NCBI GenBank assembly: GCA_018648945.1
Contig: JABGQJ010000342.1
Coordinates: 1 to 8,020 of the forward strand
Reading direction: 5' to 3'
Source: Victivallales bacterium
Lineage (GTDB): Bacteria > Verrucomicrobiota > Lentisphaeria > Oligosphaerales > Lenti-02
DNA length: 8,020 nucleotides
The notes under the pieces were generated by a model. It had not been told where the DNA came from. It did not search any database and was given only the letters and a program-made list of their open reading frames with translations. Positions 1 to 6,587 of the stretch are shown here, piece after piece. The position numbers and the translations under genes are program-made. Positions within the stretch are counted from its first letter, which is position 1. Every line of letters starts with the position of its first letter.

Positions 1-591
1 ATCCTTGTGGGGGGCGTCGAGGATTTTCTGGTCGCCGGTATAGCTGTGAATCGTGGTCATCAGACCGCTCTTGATGCCGAAGGCCTCTTGGAGGACCTTG
101 GCCACCGGGCCGAGACAATTGGTGGTGCAGCTGGCGTTGGAGACGATCTTCTCGTCGCCGGTCAGCGTGGCGTGGTTCACACCAAAGACGATGGTGGCAT
201 CCACGTCTTCCGGGGCCTTGGAAGGAACGGAAAGGAGAACCTTCTTGGCGCCGCCGGCCAGGTGCTTCTCGATGCCTTCGCGGTCACGGAAGAAGCCGGT
301 GGATTCCAGAACGATCTCGACGTCAGCGCCGGCCCAGTCGATGTCCGCGGGATCTTTCTCGGCGGAGACGACGATGGTCTTGCCGTCGACGATGATGGCG
401 TTGTCGGTAGCTTCGACCTTGCCGGGGAACCTGCCCATGACCGAGTCGTACTTCAGCAGGTGTGCCAGGGTGGCGGGGGGGATCAGGTCGTTGATGGCGA
501 CAACTTCGATGTCCGTGTCGGTGGTAGCCAGGACGCGGAAGACGTTGCGACCGATGCGGCCGAAGCCATTGATACCAATCTTCGTGGCCAT
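1..591 (-). CDS. gap: Type I glyceraldehyde-3-phosphate dehydrogenase, N-terminal part (gene continues off the left edge)
   Basis: The encoded enzyme catalyses NAD-dependent oxidative phosphorylation of glyceraldehyde 3-phosphate to 1,3-bisphosphoglycerate in cytoplasmic glycolysis and gluconeogenesis. The minus strand from 591 reads MATKIGINGFGRIGRNVF, the classic Rossmann start with GxGxxG at residues 9-14. N34-D35 ends the second beta strand, and an Asp there is typical of NAD-preferring enzymes. The catalytic loop SCTTNC lies at residues 154-159 with the nucleophile C155, followed by the family segment TTIHSYTGDQ. The 197 residues present are a little over half of the usual ~335; the catalytic His and most of the C-terminal domain lie outside the window. 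The ATG at 591 is supported by AAGGAG at 604-599, seven bases upstream. It is transcribed divergently from the hydrolase gene at 912. Nothing looks broken. Identification is close to certain; NAD versus NADP preference is inferred. Confidence 0.97.
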   Translation of the reverse strand, partial: MATKIGINGFGRIGRNVFRVLATTDTDIEVVAINDLIPPATLAHLLKYDSVMGRFPGKVEATDNAIIVDGKTIVVSAEKDPADIDWAGADVEIVLESTGFFRDREGIEKHLAGGAKKVLLSVPSKAPEDVDATIVFGVNHATLTGDEKIVSNASCTTNCLGPVAKVLQEAFGIKSGLMTTIHSYTGDQKILDAPHKD

Positions 592-618
592 GAGAGAACT
601 CCTTGGTTGCTAGGTTTC

Positions 619-633
619 TTCGCTACTTGCGAA
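619..633. repeat. Inverted repeat in the gap leader
   Basis: TTCGC-TACTT-GCGAA forms a perfect 5-bp dyad with a 5-base centre. It ends 14 bases before the gap Shine-Dalgarno, so it would lie within or just before the gap 5' leader. It could be an operator half-site pair or a small RNA hairpin; a 5-bp arm can also arise by chance. Confidence 0.35.
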
Positions 634-711
634 CACTAAGAGAAAACAGTCGGGAAGGAACTCGCAGGGAGTCCGTTCCGGGATCATCACCTCGGGCCCG
701 ATAGCCCGCAC

Positions 712-726
712 CCACGCGCGGCGTGG
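712..726. repeat. Perfect 6-bp inverted repeat, CCACGC-GCG-GCGTGG
   Basis: The arms at 712-717 and 721-726 are perfectly complementary around a 3-base centre, near the middle of the divergent region. On the plus side it runs straight into TATAGGAGG, which lacks a usable start codon in range (the ATG at 742 is followed at once by TAA). It has no U-tract, so an operator or leader hairpin is more plausible than a terminator. Confidence 0.4.
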
Positions 727-804
727 TATAGGAGGTGCAAAATGTAACGTCCTGCACTCGCCTCTGCAACCCGCATTGGCTGCATCGGACGGGGGGGGCG
801 CTTG

Positions 805-836
805 CCCGGCGGAGTGCCGGGTCTGCCGGGTCTGCC
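805..836. repeat. GC hairpin overlapping a 9-bp tandem repeat upstream of the hydrolase gene
   Basis: TGCCGGGTC occurs twice in tandem at 815-832, followed by a partial third copy (TGCC). CCCGGC at 805-810 is complementary to GCCGGG at 816-821 in the first copy and equally to GCCGGG at 825-830 in the second. Two mutually exclusive stems with loops of 5 and 14 bases are therefore possible. The element lies about 75-105 bases before the hydrolase start and may be in its mRNA leader. A regulatory role is inference only. Confidence 0.4.
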
Positions 837-896
837 TCTGGCATTGTGTAGGTGGGGCCATATCTTCAGGAGTCGCTGCACTACCTGCTTGGTCAG

Positions 897-902
897 AAGG
901 AG
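897..902 (+). promoter_or_regulatory. Shine-Dalgarno site that fixes the hydrolase start at 912
   Basis: AAGGAG lies nine bases before the ATG at 912. The upstream in-frame ATG at 852 has no comparable site and would add 20 residues ahead of a signal peptide, so 912 is preferred. Confidence 0.8.
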
Positions 903-911
903 AATTCTGCC

Positions 912-3545
912 ATGCCTACTCTCAACGGCCGCTCCTTTTCCCTGTTCCTGGTGATCTCTTGCGCTCTGCCTCTGCATTCCGCGCCGGTGCAGATCACGCG
1001 GGCTGCGGACCGCATCACTTTCTCCTCCGATCAGCTTGTTGCGGAGTTCGTACCGCAGAAGCATGGCGGGCTGGTGGCGTTGCGCGCGGCCAGGGGAGGG
1101 CGCAATCTCCTGGTTCCTGTGGGGCAGTGGTTCGGGGCCAGACTGTGGGGGCCGAAGGGGGGAGGAGTTCGGGAAATCGGGCTCGGCAGCCACGAGGCGC
1201 GGACGCTCCACTGCACGGCTCGACAGGATGGGGACGAGGTGGTCCTGGAAGTGAAGGCCAGCGACTTCCCCGAGAAGAGCGGTATCGACCTCACTGGCCT
1301 GCAACTCTCTGCCACGGTCCGCTTAGGCCCCCGGGATGAGGCGTTGCGCTGGCGGTTCGCCGCCGATGTGCCATCGACCTTGCGGTTGCAGCGCTTTGAG
1401 GGTCCGCTGGTCCAGGTGGCTGCGCCGCTGGGCGAGTCCGGCGAGGACGATGCGGTGGTGATCGGGCATCCCAAGGGCGGGGTGGCACCGCAGCCGCACC
1501 GCTGGAAGAACGGCCGGTCCGTGGGCGGCGTGCTCTCGGCTCAGTTCGGTTGCGTCTACGATGCCGCCGGTGGCATCATGACCATGGCTTGCGATGGGGA
1601 GGGGTACGAGAAACAGCTCTACGGTTCGCGCACCAAGGGCGGGCTGCTGCTTGCCTGGCGCCAGGCCGTGACGGGCACGGGACAGGTCGCGACGCCCTAC
1701 GACACGTTGGTGCGACCCTTTGCCGCCGCCCGTCCGGATCGACCCACCGATTGGCGGGACGCGGCGGATATTTACCGGGCCTGGGCGCTGACCCAGCACT
1801 GGTGCACGAAGCGTTTCCAGGACCGCCCGGACGTGGCCGACTGGATGAAGACCGGCCCCACCCATGTCCGCTTCAGTCGCAACTGGTTGGCCGAACCGGA
1901 ACTCGTCGAGCGTTGGCTGGAGCGCTATTGGGATCCCCACTTCGCGGGTGTGCCCCTGGTCGTCACCTTCTGGGGCTGGGAACACCACGGCTCGTGGGTT
2001 GCGCCCGACTACTTCCCCCCCTATCCCTCCGCCGAGGCCTTCACGAAACTGGTCAAGGCGATTCGCAAGCGCCAGGGGCATGTGTTCCTCTGGCCCTCGG
2101 GGTATCACTGGACGGTCAGCTACGAAGAGCAGAAGGATGGCTCCTTTGCCTGGGACGACCGCGAGCGCTTTGCCAAGGAAGGCGCGCCGCATGTCTCGCT
2201 CGACGCCAAGGGCAAGCCGCGCGTTGGCAAGCGGAGTTGGTTGCGAGGCGGGCGCAACGCCTCCATGTGTCCCGGCGATCCCTGGACGCAGCAGTGGTTT
2301 GAGGGCATTTTTCGTGGGTGTCTCGACACCGGCGCGGACATGGTGCAGGTGGACCAAGTGGTGCGCGGGGCCTTCCCCGATTGCTTCTCCGATCAGCACG
2401 GGCATGCTCCCGGCGGGGGACTCTGGAAGACCCGGGCCATGGAGAAACAACTGCGCGGGTTGCTGGCGTTGGGGAAATCCCGCACGCCCGAGTTCGTGCT
2501 CGGGATCGAGGAACCGCAGGAGTGGTTCAACCACCTTGTGGGTATCCAGGACTACCGTGACTTCCAGATTGCCACCCGCCATGGTCGCGTGCCTGGGCAC
2601 CGGCCCGCGTCCATCTACGGCTACGTCTACCACGACTTCCTGCCCGTCTTCCAGAGCAATCCGCGAGCCAACGATGCGGTGGGTCAGGCCTACTGCCTCG
2701 TCACCGGGCAGATCCCCCATCTCGTCCCTTCCCAGCGCGTGTGCTACGACTCGCTGCTGCTGAATGGGGAGTTCGAGGACTGGGACGGGGATGTCCCTCG
2801 ACACTGGTCCAAGGTGTCTGGCTGGCAAGGCAAGGTGTGGAAGGGGTCGTGTCGGCCGGACACGGTCGCGCCTGGGAGTTCGTGTCTGCTGCTGGAGAAT
2901 AAAGCAGGGGAGACCGTGCAGGTTTCCCAGAACATCCCGGTCAGCCGCTCCGGCCTGGTGGTGGGCAAGGAGTACCGCCTGAAAGTGAAGTTGCGGACGG
3001 CAGGTCTCCAGCCAGGGAACCACCTTAATTTTGCGGCCTTTGCCCCTGGCCTCAAGTCCCTCGGCGGCTGGCATGTGCCGTTGCCGATCACAACCGACGG
3101 GAAGTGGCAGCAGGCCAGCGTGCCGTTCACCATGCCCCCGGGCAGCAGCATGCTCCGCATCATGCTGCATGTGAATGGGGAAGGGCGGGTCTGGCTCGAC
3201 GGCATGACCATCGACACGGCGGCTGCGAAGGCAGCGGAACCGGTGGTCGCCCTGCCCAGTGATCACGACATCATGCAGCAATGGAGTCGCCTGTTTCACG
3301 GGGAAGGTCGCCCCTGGTTGCTCCACGGTCAGATGATCCACCCGCCCCGCCTCGATACGGCCAGCATCGAGTACGGCAAGATCTCCTTGCCCGCTGTCTT
3401 CCACAATGCCTTCCGGTCAGCCGCTGGTCGGGAGGCCGTCATCCTGGTCAATGCCACGCCGCTGCCCCAGAGCGCGACCCTCCACGGCGAAGCCAACCAG
3501 AAGCTGTCCATGAAGCCCTACGAGGTCCGCCTGCTGAAGCGGTGA
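912..3545 (+). CDS. Exported DUF6259-like TIM-barrel glycoside-hydrolase protein with a carbohydrate-binding-like module
   Basis: An 877-residue protein, probably a secreted or periplasmic glycan hydrolase of unknown substrate. Residues 1-24 look like a Sec signal peptide: Arg at 7, then a short hydrophobic stretch. VISC at 14-17 could instead be a lipobox. Residues ~25-270 are beta-rich, like the N-terminal sandwich of DUF6259/GH36-type proteins. Residues ~310-605 look like a TIM barrel, with VTFWGWEHHGSW near 351-362, VFLWPSGYHW at 391-400, MVQVDQV around D481 and FVLGIEEPQEW around E533/E534. D481 and the E533/E534 pair are my candidate catalytic acids; this is inference. Residues ~615-770 begin NGEFEDW and end in GRVWLDGMTI, typical of CBM4/9-like jelly-rolls. 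A C-terminal beta domain follows at ~780-877. The gene is divergent from gap and convergent with the HEAT-repeat gene. Family assignment is from recalled sequence character, not a search; substrate unknown. Confidence 0.85.
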   Translation: MPTLNGRSFSLFLVISCALPLHSAPVQITRAADRITFSSDQLVAEFVPQKHGGLVALRAARGGRNLLVPVGQWFGARLWGPKGGGVREIGLGSHEARTLHCTARQDGDEVVLEVKASDFPEKSGIDLTGLQLSATVRLGPRDEALRWRFAADVPSTLRLQRFEGPLVQVAAPLGESGEDDAVVIGHPKGGVAPQPHRWKNGRSVGGVLSAQFGCVYDAAGGIMTMACDGEGYEKQLYGSRTKGGLLLAWRQAVTGTGQVATPYDTLVRPFAAARPDRPTDWRDAADIYRAWALTQHWCTKRFQDRPDVADWMKTGPTHVRFSRNWLAEPELVERWLERYWDPHFAGVPLVVTFWGWEHHGSWVAPDYFPPYPSAEAFTKLVKAIRKRQGHVFLWPSGYHWTVSYEEQKDGSFAWDDRERFAKEGAPHVSLDAKGKPRVGKRSWLRGGRNASMCPGDPWTQQWFEGIFRGCLDTGADMVQVDQVVRGAFPDCFSDQHGHAPGGGLWKTRAMEKQLRGLLALGKSRTPEFVLGIEEPQEWFNHLVGIQDYRDFQIATRHGRVPGHRPASIYGYVYHDFLPVFQSNPRANDAVGQAYCLVTGQIPHLVPSQRVCYDSLLLNGEFEDWDGDVPRHWSKVSGWQGKVWKGSCRPDTVAPGSSCLLLENKAGETVQVSQNIPVSRSGLVVGKEYRLKVKLRTAGLQPGNHLNFAAFAPGLKSLGGWHVPLPITTDGKWQQASVPFTMPPGSSMLRIMLHVNGEGRVWLDGMTIDTAAAKAAEPVVALPSDHDIMQQWSRLFHGEGRPWLLHGQMIHPPRLDTASIEYGKISLPAVFHNAFRSAAGREAVILVNATPLPQSATLHGEANQKLSMKPYEVRLLKR

Positions 3546-3609
3546 TTGCCGGGAGCGCTGGCTTCCAGCCGGCCTCTCCCTCCCCGCGCCCTGCTCCGAC
3601 GGTGTGAAT
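3546..3609. terminator. Convergent spacer with bulged GC hairpin, possible bidirectional terminator and dispersed-repeat copy
   Basis: The 64 bases lie between two converging stop codons. GCTGG-CTT-CCAGC at 3557-3569 forms a tight stem, extendable through GCCG (3548-3551) and CGGC (3570-3573) with a 5-base bulge. No clear U-tract follows on either strand, so intrinsic termination is weakly supported and position is the main argument. In one plus frame the segment reads SAGFQPAS. I recall that peptide recurring as a translated dispersed intergenic repeat in PVC and related genomes; this is from memory and unverified. Confidence 0.35.
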
Positions 3610-6438
3610 CTACTCCGCTTTCTGCAGGCGAACCCGGATGCAGAAGTGCTCCGTTGGGCCCACAGCCAGAGCTTTGGCGATGGCCCTGCGGAGCGTCTTG
3701 TCCAGACCATCGTTCCAGTCGTCCTGCTCCCTGAAGGGATGGCGCGGAGAACCGCTCAACGTGACCCTCCTCGCCCAGTGCCGGAGCGCGTCGTCAGGGC
3801 GATTGCCGGTGGCAGCGACGCCACCTTCTCCTGTTGGCGTCCCCAAGAACTCCGCCTTGACCGTGATTCCCGTGAGATCCTCGTCCTTCCACACCGAGAG
3901 GCGGATCTCCTTGGTACCGCGCGGGCATTCCTTGACCATGCTTTCGAGAAGCTGGGCACAGGACACAGAGGCAAGGGGGCGGCCCTCGATTCTCTGGAGG
4001 AGATCGCTCAGCTTCTTGCTCGGATTGAGGGAATGGGGCGAGAGGGATGCCTCCGCGACTGTGCAGGACAATCTGGCGGCAAATGATGCGACCCTATCGT
4101 GAAGCGGATGCCCATCCAGTTCTCCGAGTGTCTCGACCACGGCTGGCAACGCAGGTAGCCCCAGCTTCTCCAGTGCCGTCAAGGCGCTCTCTGCTTCCTT
4201 TCCGCCCTGAGAGTCCCGAATGGCGTTGAGCAACGGTCCGGTCTCTTCTCTGGCCGCGCGCCTAACCGGACGCTCCATCGGTATCGGCAGTAGTGGCAGC
4301 TTCTTCTCTTTGCGCCATATGTTGATGCAGTTGGTCCTCTGCCTGTCCCGCAGTTTAATGGATGCCTTGGCATTGAAGCGGTACTTCTCTGGCCAGCGGT
4401 CGGCCAAGGTGTGCCCCGCGACGTCGCAGATGCGTGGCGTGCTTGGGTAGACTCCGTCATCCCATCGGACCGCTGCGGGCGCTTCGTCTGTGTCCGCCAG
4501 GGCTGCAACTAGCAGGGCCTCGATCTCCAGCAGAACCGCTGGACTCGATGGTCCCTTGGACCGGGGCCAAAGGAAATGCTCGTACTGGGATCCCCCGTCT
4601 TCTGCCATTGATTCGACGACCCGCGTCTTCACCTCAATGGGTTGCTGCTGGAGTTCGTCTGCCATGGCCTTGATGGCCACCGGGCTGTCGGATACTGCGA
4701 GGAAAGCGATTAGCCGTTCGACGGAACCGTCCAACAAGCCATCACCGCCCCACCAGTCACCATCTTCACCATCGTCGTCATCGTCGTCACGCATTCCGCC
4801 ACGGAACCGGTTGATCGACGGCTGGCGGATCGCCCATTCCCTGACCATGCCCTGGACGCCCGTTTCATCGCCACGGGAGTGCAAGCCCATGGCCGCAGTC
4901 ACGCGTGTGCTTCGGGACTGGGCTTTCTCCATCTCCCGAATGAGAACGGGAACCGCCGCATCCCCCTCTGTCTTGGCTGCCAGATTCACCAGGCAGGTCC
5001 GTTTCCAGGAGCCTTTGGCATTGAGGATCCCCTGCGCAATGGGCTCAAACGCGGCTTCCGGGTACTTCTCGAGCAGGAACCGGGCTTGATTGACAGCATT
5101 GTCATCGCCGACCGCCGTCCCCTCGATCAAAACCTGCTTCTCCCCCTTTTCCTGAATTGCCGCCCACCATTCCTGTACCTGTTCCTTTGTGGACTTCGCC
5201 TTACCGTCCTTCGTCATGTAGCCGGCTGTGTCGGGGCGTTCATAGAACAAACGACCGGCAATTCCACTGAGGATGGCGCGCGCGCGGTCGCCGATCCGCA
5301 GGACCTTGTGGGTGAAGCAGAAGCTCTTGTGAGAGTGGACTGAACGGGTCAGACGCTGATTCCCAAGGGCCTCGATGAGCTGAGGGACGGCGGCGTGGCC
5401 GATGGTCACCAGCTGGTGAGCCGGGGTGTCAGTCTTTCCTTGGCGATTCCAGAAGATGTCGCACGTCCCGCCATGGATATACTGACGGCCACTCTGTTCG
5501 CGCAACTGGAAGATCAGCTCTGCCACGCGTTCCTCTGTTGACATCTCGGCCAACGACTTGAGCTTCTTCCCCGCATGCTCCTTGTCCTCCTTGATCATTT
5601 GCTTCAGCAGAGCCGCTGTCTTCTTTGCCCGCGGAATGTACTCGCTTGAGGGGCAGTGTCTGATGATGCGCTCAAATCCCTTCAGAAGATCCTCCCGGCT
5701 GGTGGATGGATGGCCACATGCCAGGACTGCCTGCCACATCATAGCTTTCCCGATGTCCCCTTCGAGGGCTCTGAGGAAGCCGCCGTGCACTGTCTCAGCC
5801 GTGAGGTCATTGCTGTCCGGCTCAGGCATGCCCGCTGCGTGCTCGTACAACTTCTGAGCGATTGTTATGTGCCCGTTCCGCGCACATCCCCAGGCGAGCA
5901 CGAATGCCTCGCCTCTCTCCGACAGGCGTCTGCCGAAACGGGAGCCCCAATCATCGTCGTCGGGCATCTGCAGTTCGCGCAGTCTCCCCTTGGCGTATTC
6001 CTCAAGAGGAAGCCCTTCGAAGAAGACGCTCCTGTGGACGGGAGCGTCTGCAGGAGTCTGTTTGTAGTGATGAGTCAGCAGCTCAAGGGTCAGTACGGTG
6101 GACTCGCCATTGGGCTTGGTTTCGGTAAGGAACGCCTCGATTCGCTCGCTCTCTGGCTGCTCGTACTCGCTCCCATCATCGTACCGCGCACGAGTACCGA
6201 CGCGCACGAACTTGCAGCCCTTGACGTCAGGGAAGCCGAGCCTGTCAAACCACGAGAATGCCTGCGCGGCATCCGGTGCGAGTTTGGCGTAGAGGGGGTC
6301 GGCCAAGCCCTGTCTGGCGGAAACGGACAGGAGCAGGAGGAGAGCGGATAGAGCATGGTGCAGACGCCTGGCGCCAGGGAGCCCGGCCTGCATTGGTGGG
6401 GGCTTCGCTTCACATGCCCTGCGCAGATGATTTGCCAT
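3610..6438 (-). CDS. Exported HEAT/TPR-like repeat protein of unknown function
   Basis: A 942-residue protein that I cannot assign to a named family. A signal peptide is evident: a long basic n-region (residues 1-29), hydrophobic core LSALLLLLSV at 30-39, and probable cleavage at GLA/DP after residue 46. Residues ~230-290 look like a TPR helix pair (FERIIRHCPSSEY). HEAT-like helical repeats appear at ~345-365 (AAVPQLIEALG), 493-525 (AAVPVLIREM), 572-612 and 735-777. A segment at 669-713 (RICDVAGHTLAD, then WRKEKK) resembles the ends of planctomycete-type HEAT proteins. An acidic insert at 551-561 interrupts the repeats. The last ~100 residues look alpha/beta and are unassigned. It most likely acts as an extracytoplasmic scaffold or binding protein; that is inference. 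It lies 149 bp downstream of coaX and is convergent with the hydrolase gene. The start at 6438 is set by AGGAGG nine bases upstream. Confidence 0.85.
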   Translation of the reverse strand: MANHLRRACEAKPPPMQAGLPGARRLHHALSALLLLLSVSARQGLADPLYAKLAPDAAQAFSWFDRLGFPDVKGCKFVRVGTRARYDDGSEYEQPESERIEAFLTETKPNGESTVLTLELLTHHYKQTPADAPVHRSVFFEGLPLEEYAKGRLRELQMPDDDDWGSRFGRRLSERGEAFVLAWGCARNGHITIAQKLYEHAAGMPEPDSNDLTAETVHGGFLRALEGDIGKAMMWQAVLACGHPSTSREDLLKGFERIIRHCPSSEYIPRAKKTAALLKQMIKEDKEHAGKKLKSLAEMSTEERVAELIFQLREQSGRQYIHGGTCDIFWNRQGKTDTPAHQLVTIGHAAVPQLIEALGNQRLTRSVHSHKSFCFTHKVLRIGDRARAILSGIAGRLFYERPDTAGYMTKDGKAKSTKEQVQEWWAAIQEKGEKQVLIEGTAVGDDNAVNQARFLLEKYPEAAFEPIAQGILNAKGSWKRTCLVNLAAKTEGDAAVPVLIREMEKAQSRSTRVTAAMGLHSRGDETGVQGMVREWAIRQPSINRFRGGMRDDDDDDGEDGDWWGGDGLLDGSVERLIAFLAVSDSPVAIKAMADELQQQPIEVKTRVVESMAEDGGSQYEHFLWPRSKGPSSPAVLLEIEALLVAALADTDEAPAAVRWDDGVYPSTPRICDVAGHTLADRWPEKYRFNAKASIKLRDRQRTNCINIWRKEKKLPLLPIPMERPVRRAAREETGPLLNAIRDSQGGKEAESALTALEKLGLPALPAVVETLGELDGHPLHDRVASFAARLSCTVAEASLSPHSLNPSKKLSDLLQRIEGRPLASVSCAQLLESMVKECPRGTKEIRLSVWKDEDLTGITVKAEFLGTPTGEGGVAATGNRPDDALRHWARRVTLSGSPRHPFREQDDWNDGLDKTLRRAIAKALAVGPTEHFCIRVRLQKAE
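4770..4787. repeat. Two tandem 9-bp copies (CATCGTCGT) inside the repeat-protein gene
   Basis: Two perfect adjacent copies, flanked by degenerate CAC/CAT triplets, encode most of the Asp run D551-D556 on the minus strand. The unit is a multiple of three, so copy-number change by slippage would alter the length of the acidic insert without shifting the frame. Confidence 0.6.
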
Positions 6439-6447
6439 CTCGCCATT

Positions 6448-6453
6448 CCTCCT
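6448..6453 (-). promoter_or_regulatory. Shine-Dalgarno site that fixes the repeat-protein start at 6438
   Basis: The minus strand reads AGGAGG, then nine bases, then ATG at 6438. The upstream in-frame ATG at 6495 lacks a comparable site and would add 19 polar residues before the signal peptide. The later ATG at 6393 would also leave an intact signal peptide but has less support. Confidence 0.8.
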
Positions 6454-6513
6454 GCTCACGCCTGCCGGTCCGCTTTGCCTGCCATCCTGCGGCATCGTTG
6501 TCCGCTGATGGTG

Positions 6514-6541
6514 ACAATAGCGGTTGGTTCGACCCGATCAA
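6514..6541 (-). promoter_or_regulatory. Weak candidate promoter for the repeat-protein gene
   Basis: On the minus strand TTGATC (6541-6536) and TATTGT (6519-6514) are separated by 16 bases, each matching four of six positions of the sigma70-type consensus. The placement, about 75 bases before the start at 6438, is sensible. In a GC-rich genome of uncertain phylum this is only suggestive, and read-through from coaX is an alternative. Confidence 0.25.
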
Positions 6542-6561
6542 GTGTTCGCCCGGCTGGGACC

Positions 6562-6573
6562 AGATCGTGATCT
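6562..6573. repeat. Short dyad AGATC-GT-GATCT between coaX and the repeat-protein gene
   Basis: Perfect 5-bp arms surround a 2-base centre, about 20 bases upstream (minus sense) of the candidate -35 element and just beyond the coaX stop. With so small a loop it is better seen as a possible protein-binding dyad than as an RNA hairpin. Confidence 0.3.
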
Positions 6574-6587
6574 CAGGACGAGGTGCG

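Larger units (their letters stand above)
592..911. other. Divergent intergenic region between gap and the hydrolase gene (no gene seen)
   Basis: These 320 bases separate two divergent start codons and should hold both promoters. I found no convincing -35/-10 pair on either strand and no ORF with protein-like character; the reading frames crossing it are shadows or run-ins to the flanking genes. It is unusually rich in short symmetric elements: TTCGC-N5-GCGAA at 619-633, an imperfect hairpin at 657-674, the palindrome CGGGCCCG at 693-700, CCACGC-GCG-GCGTGG at 712-726, a run of eight G at 791-798, a CCCGGC/GCCGGG hairpin at 805-821, and a 9-bp tandem repeat at 815-836. None is followed by a U-tract, so they do not look like intrinsic terminators. 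Leader structures or operators are the likeliest roles, by inference. Confidence 0.6.

Noticed and set aside
7..639. 210-codon plus-strand open frame at the left end
   Set aside because: It is antisense to gap, whose motifs and Shine-Dalgarno are unambiguous.
740..747. ATG at 742 behind AGGAGG as a leader-peptide start
   Set aside because: The ATG is followed directly by TAA and lies too close to the Shine-Dalgarno-like sequence, so no peptide is made.
610..861. Small minus-strand frames in the gap/hydrolase intergenic region
   Set aside because: They are Arg/Pro/Cys-rich without motifs and compete with the space needed for the two promoters.
852..911. Upstream in-frame ATG for the hydrolase gene
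   Set aside because: It would put 20 polar residues ahead of a signal peptide and lacks a Shine-Dalgarno; the ATG at 912 has AAGGAG nine bases upstream.
1323..3404. 693-codon open frame on the minus strand opposite the hydrolase gene
   Set aside because: It is antisense to a coherent exported protein with domain motifs, its composition is rich in Arg, His, Gly and Pro as expected of a GC-rich shadow frame, and it has no recognisable motif.
6439..6495. Upstream in-frame ATG at 6495 for the repeat-protein gene
   Set aside because: It has no good Shine-Dalgarno, while the ATG at 6438 has AGGAGG at nine bases; that SD would lie inside the longer reading frame.
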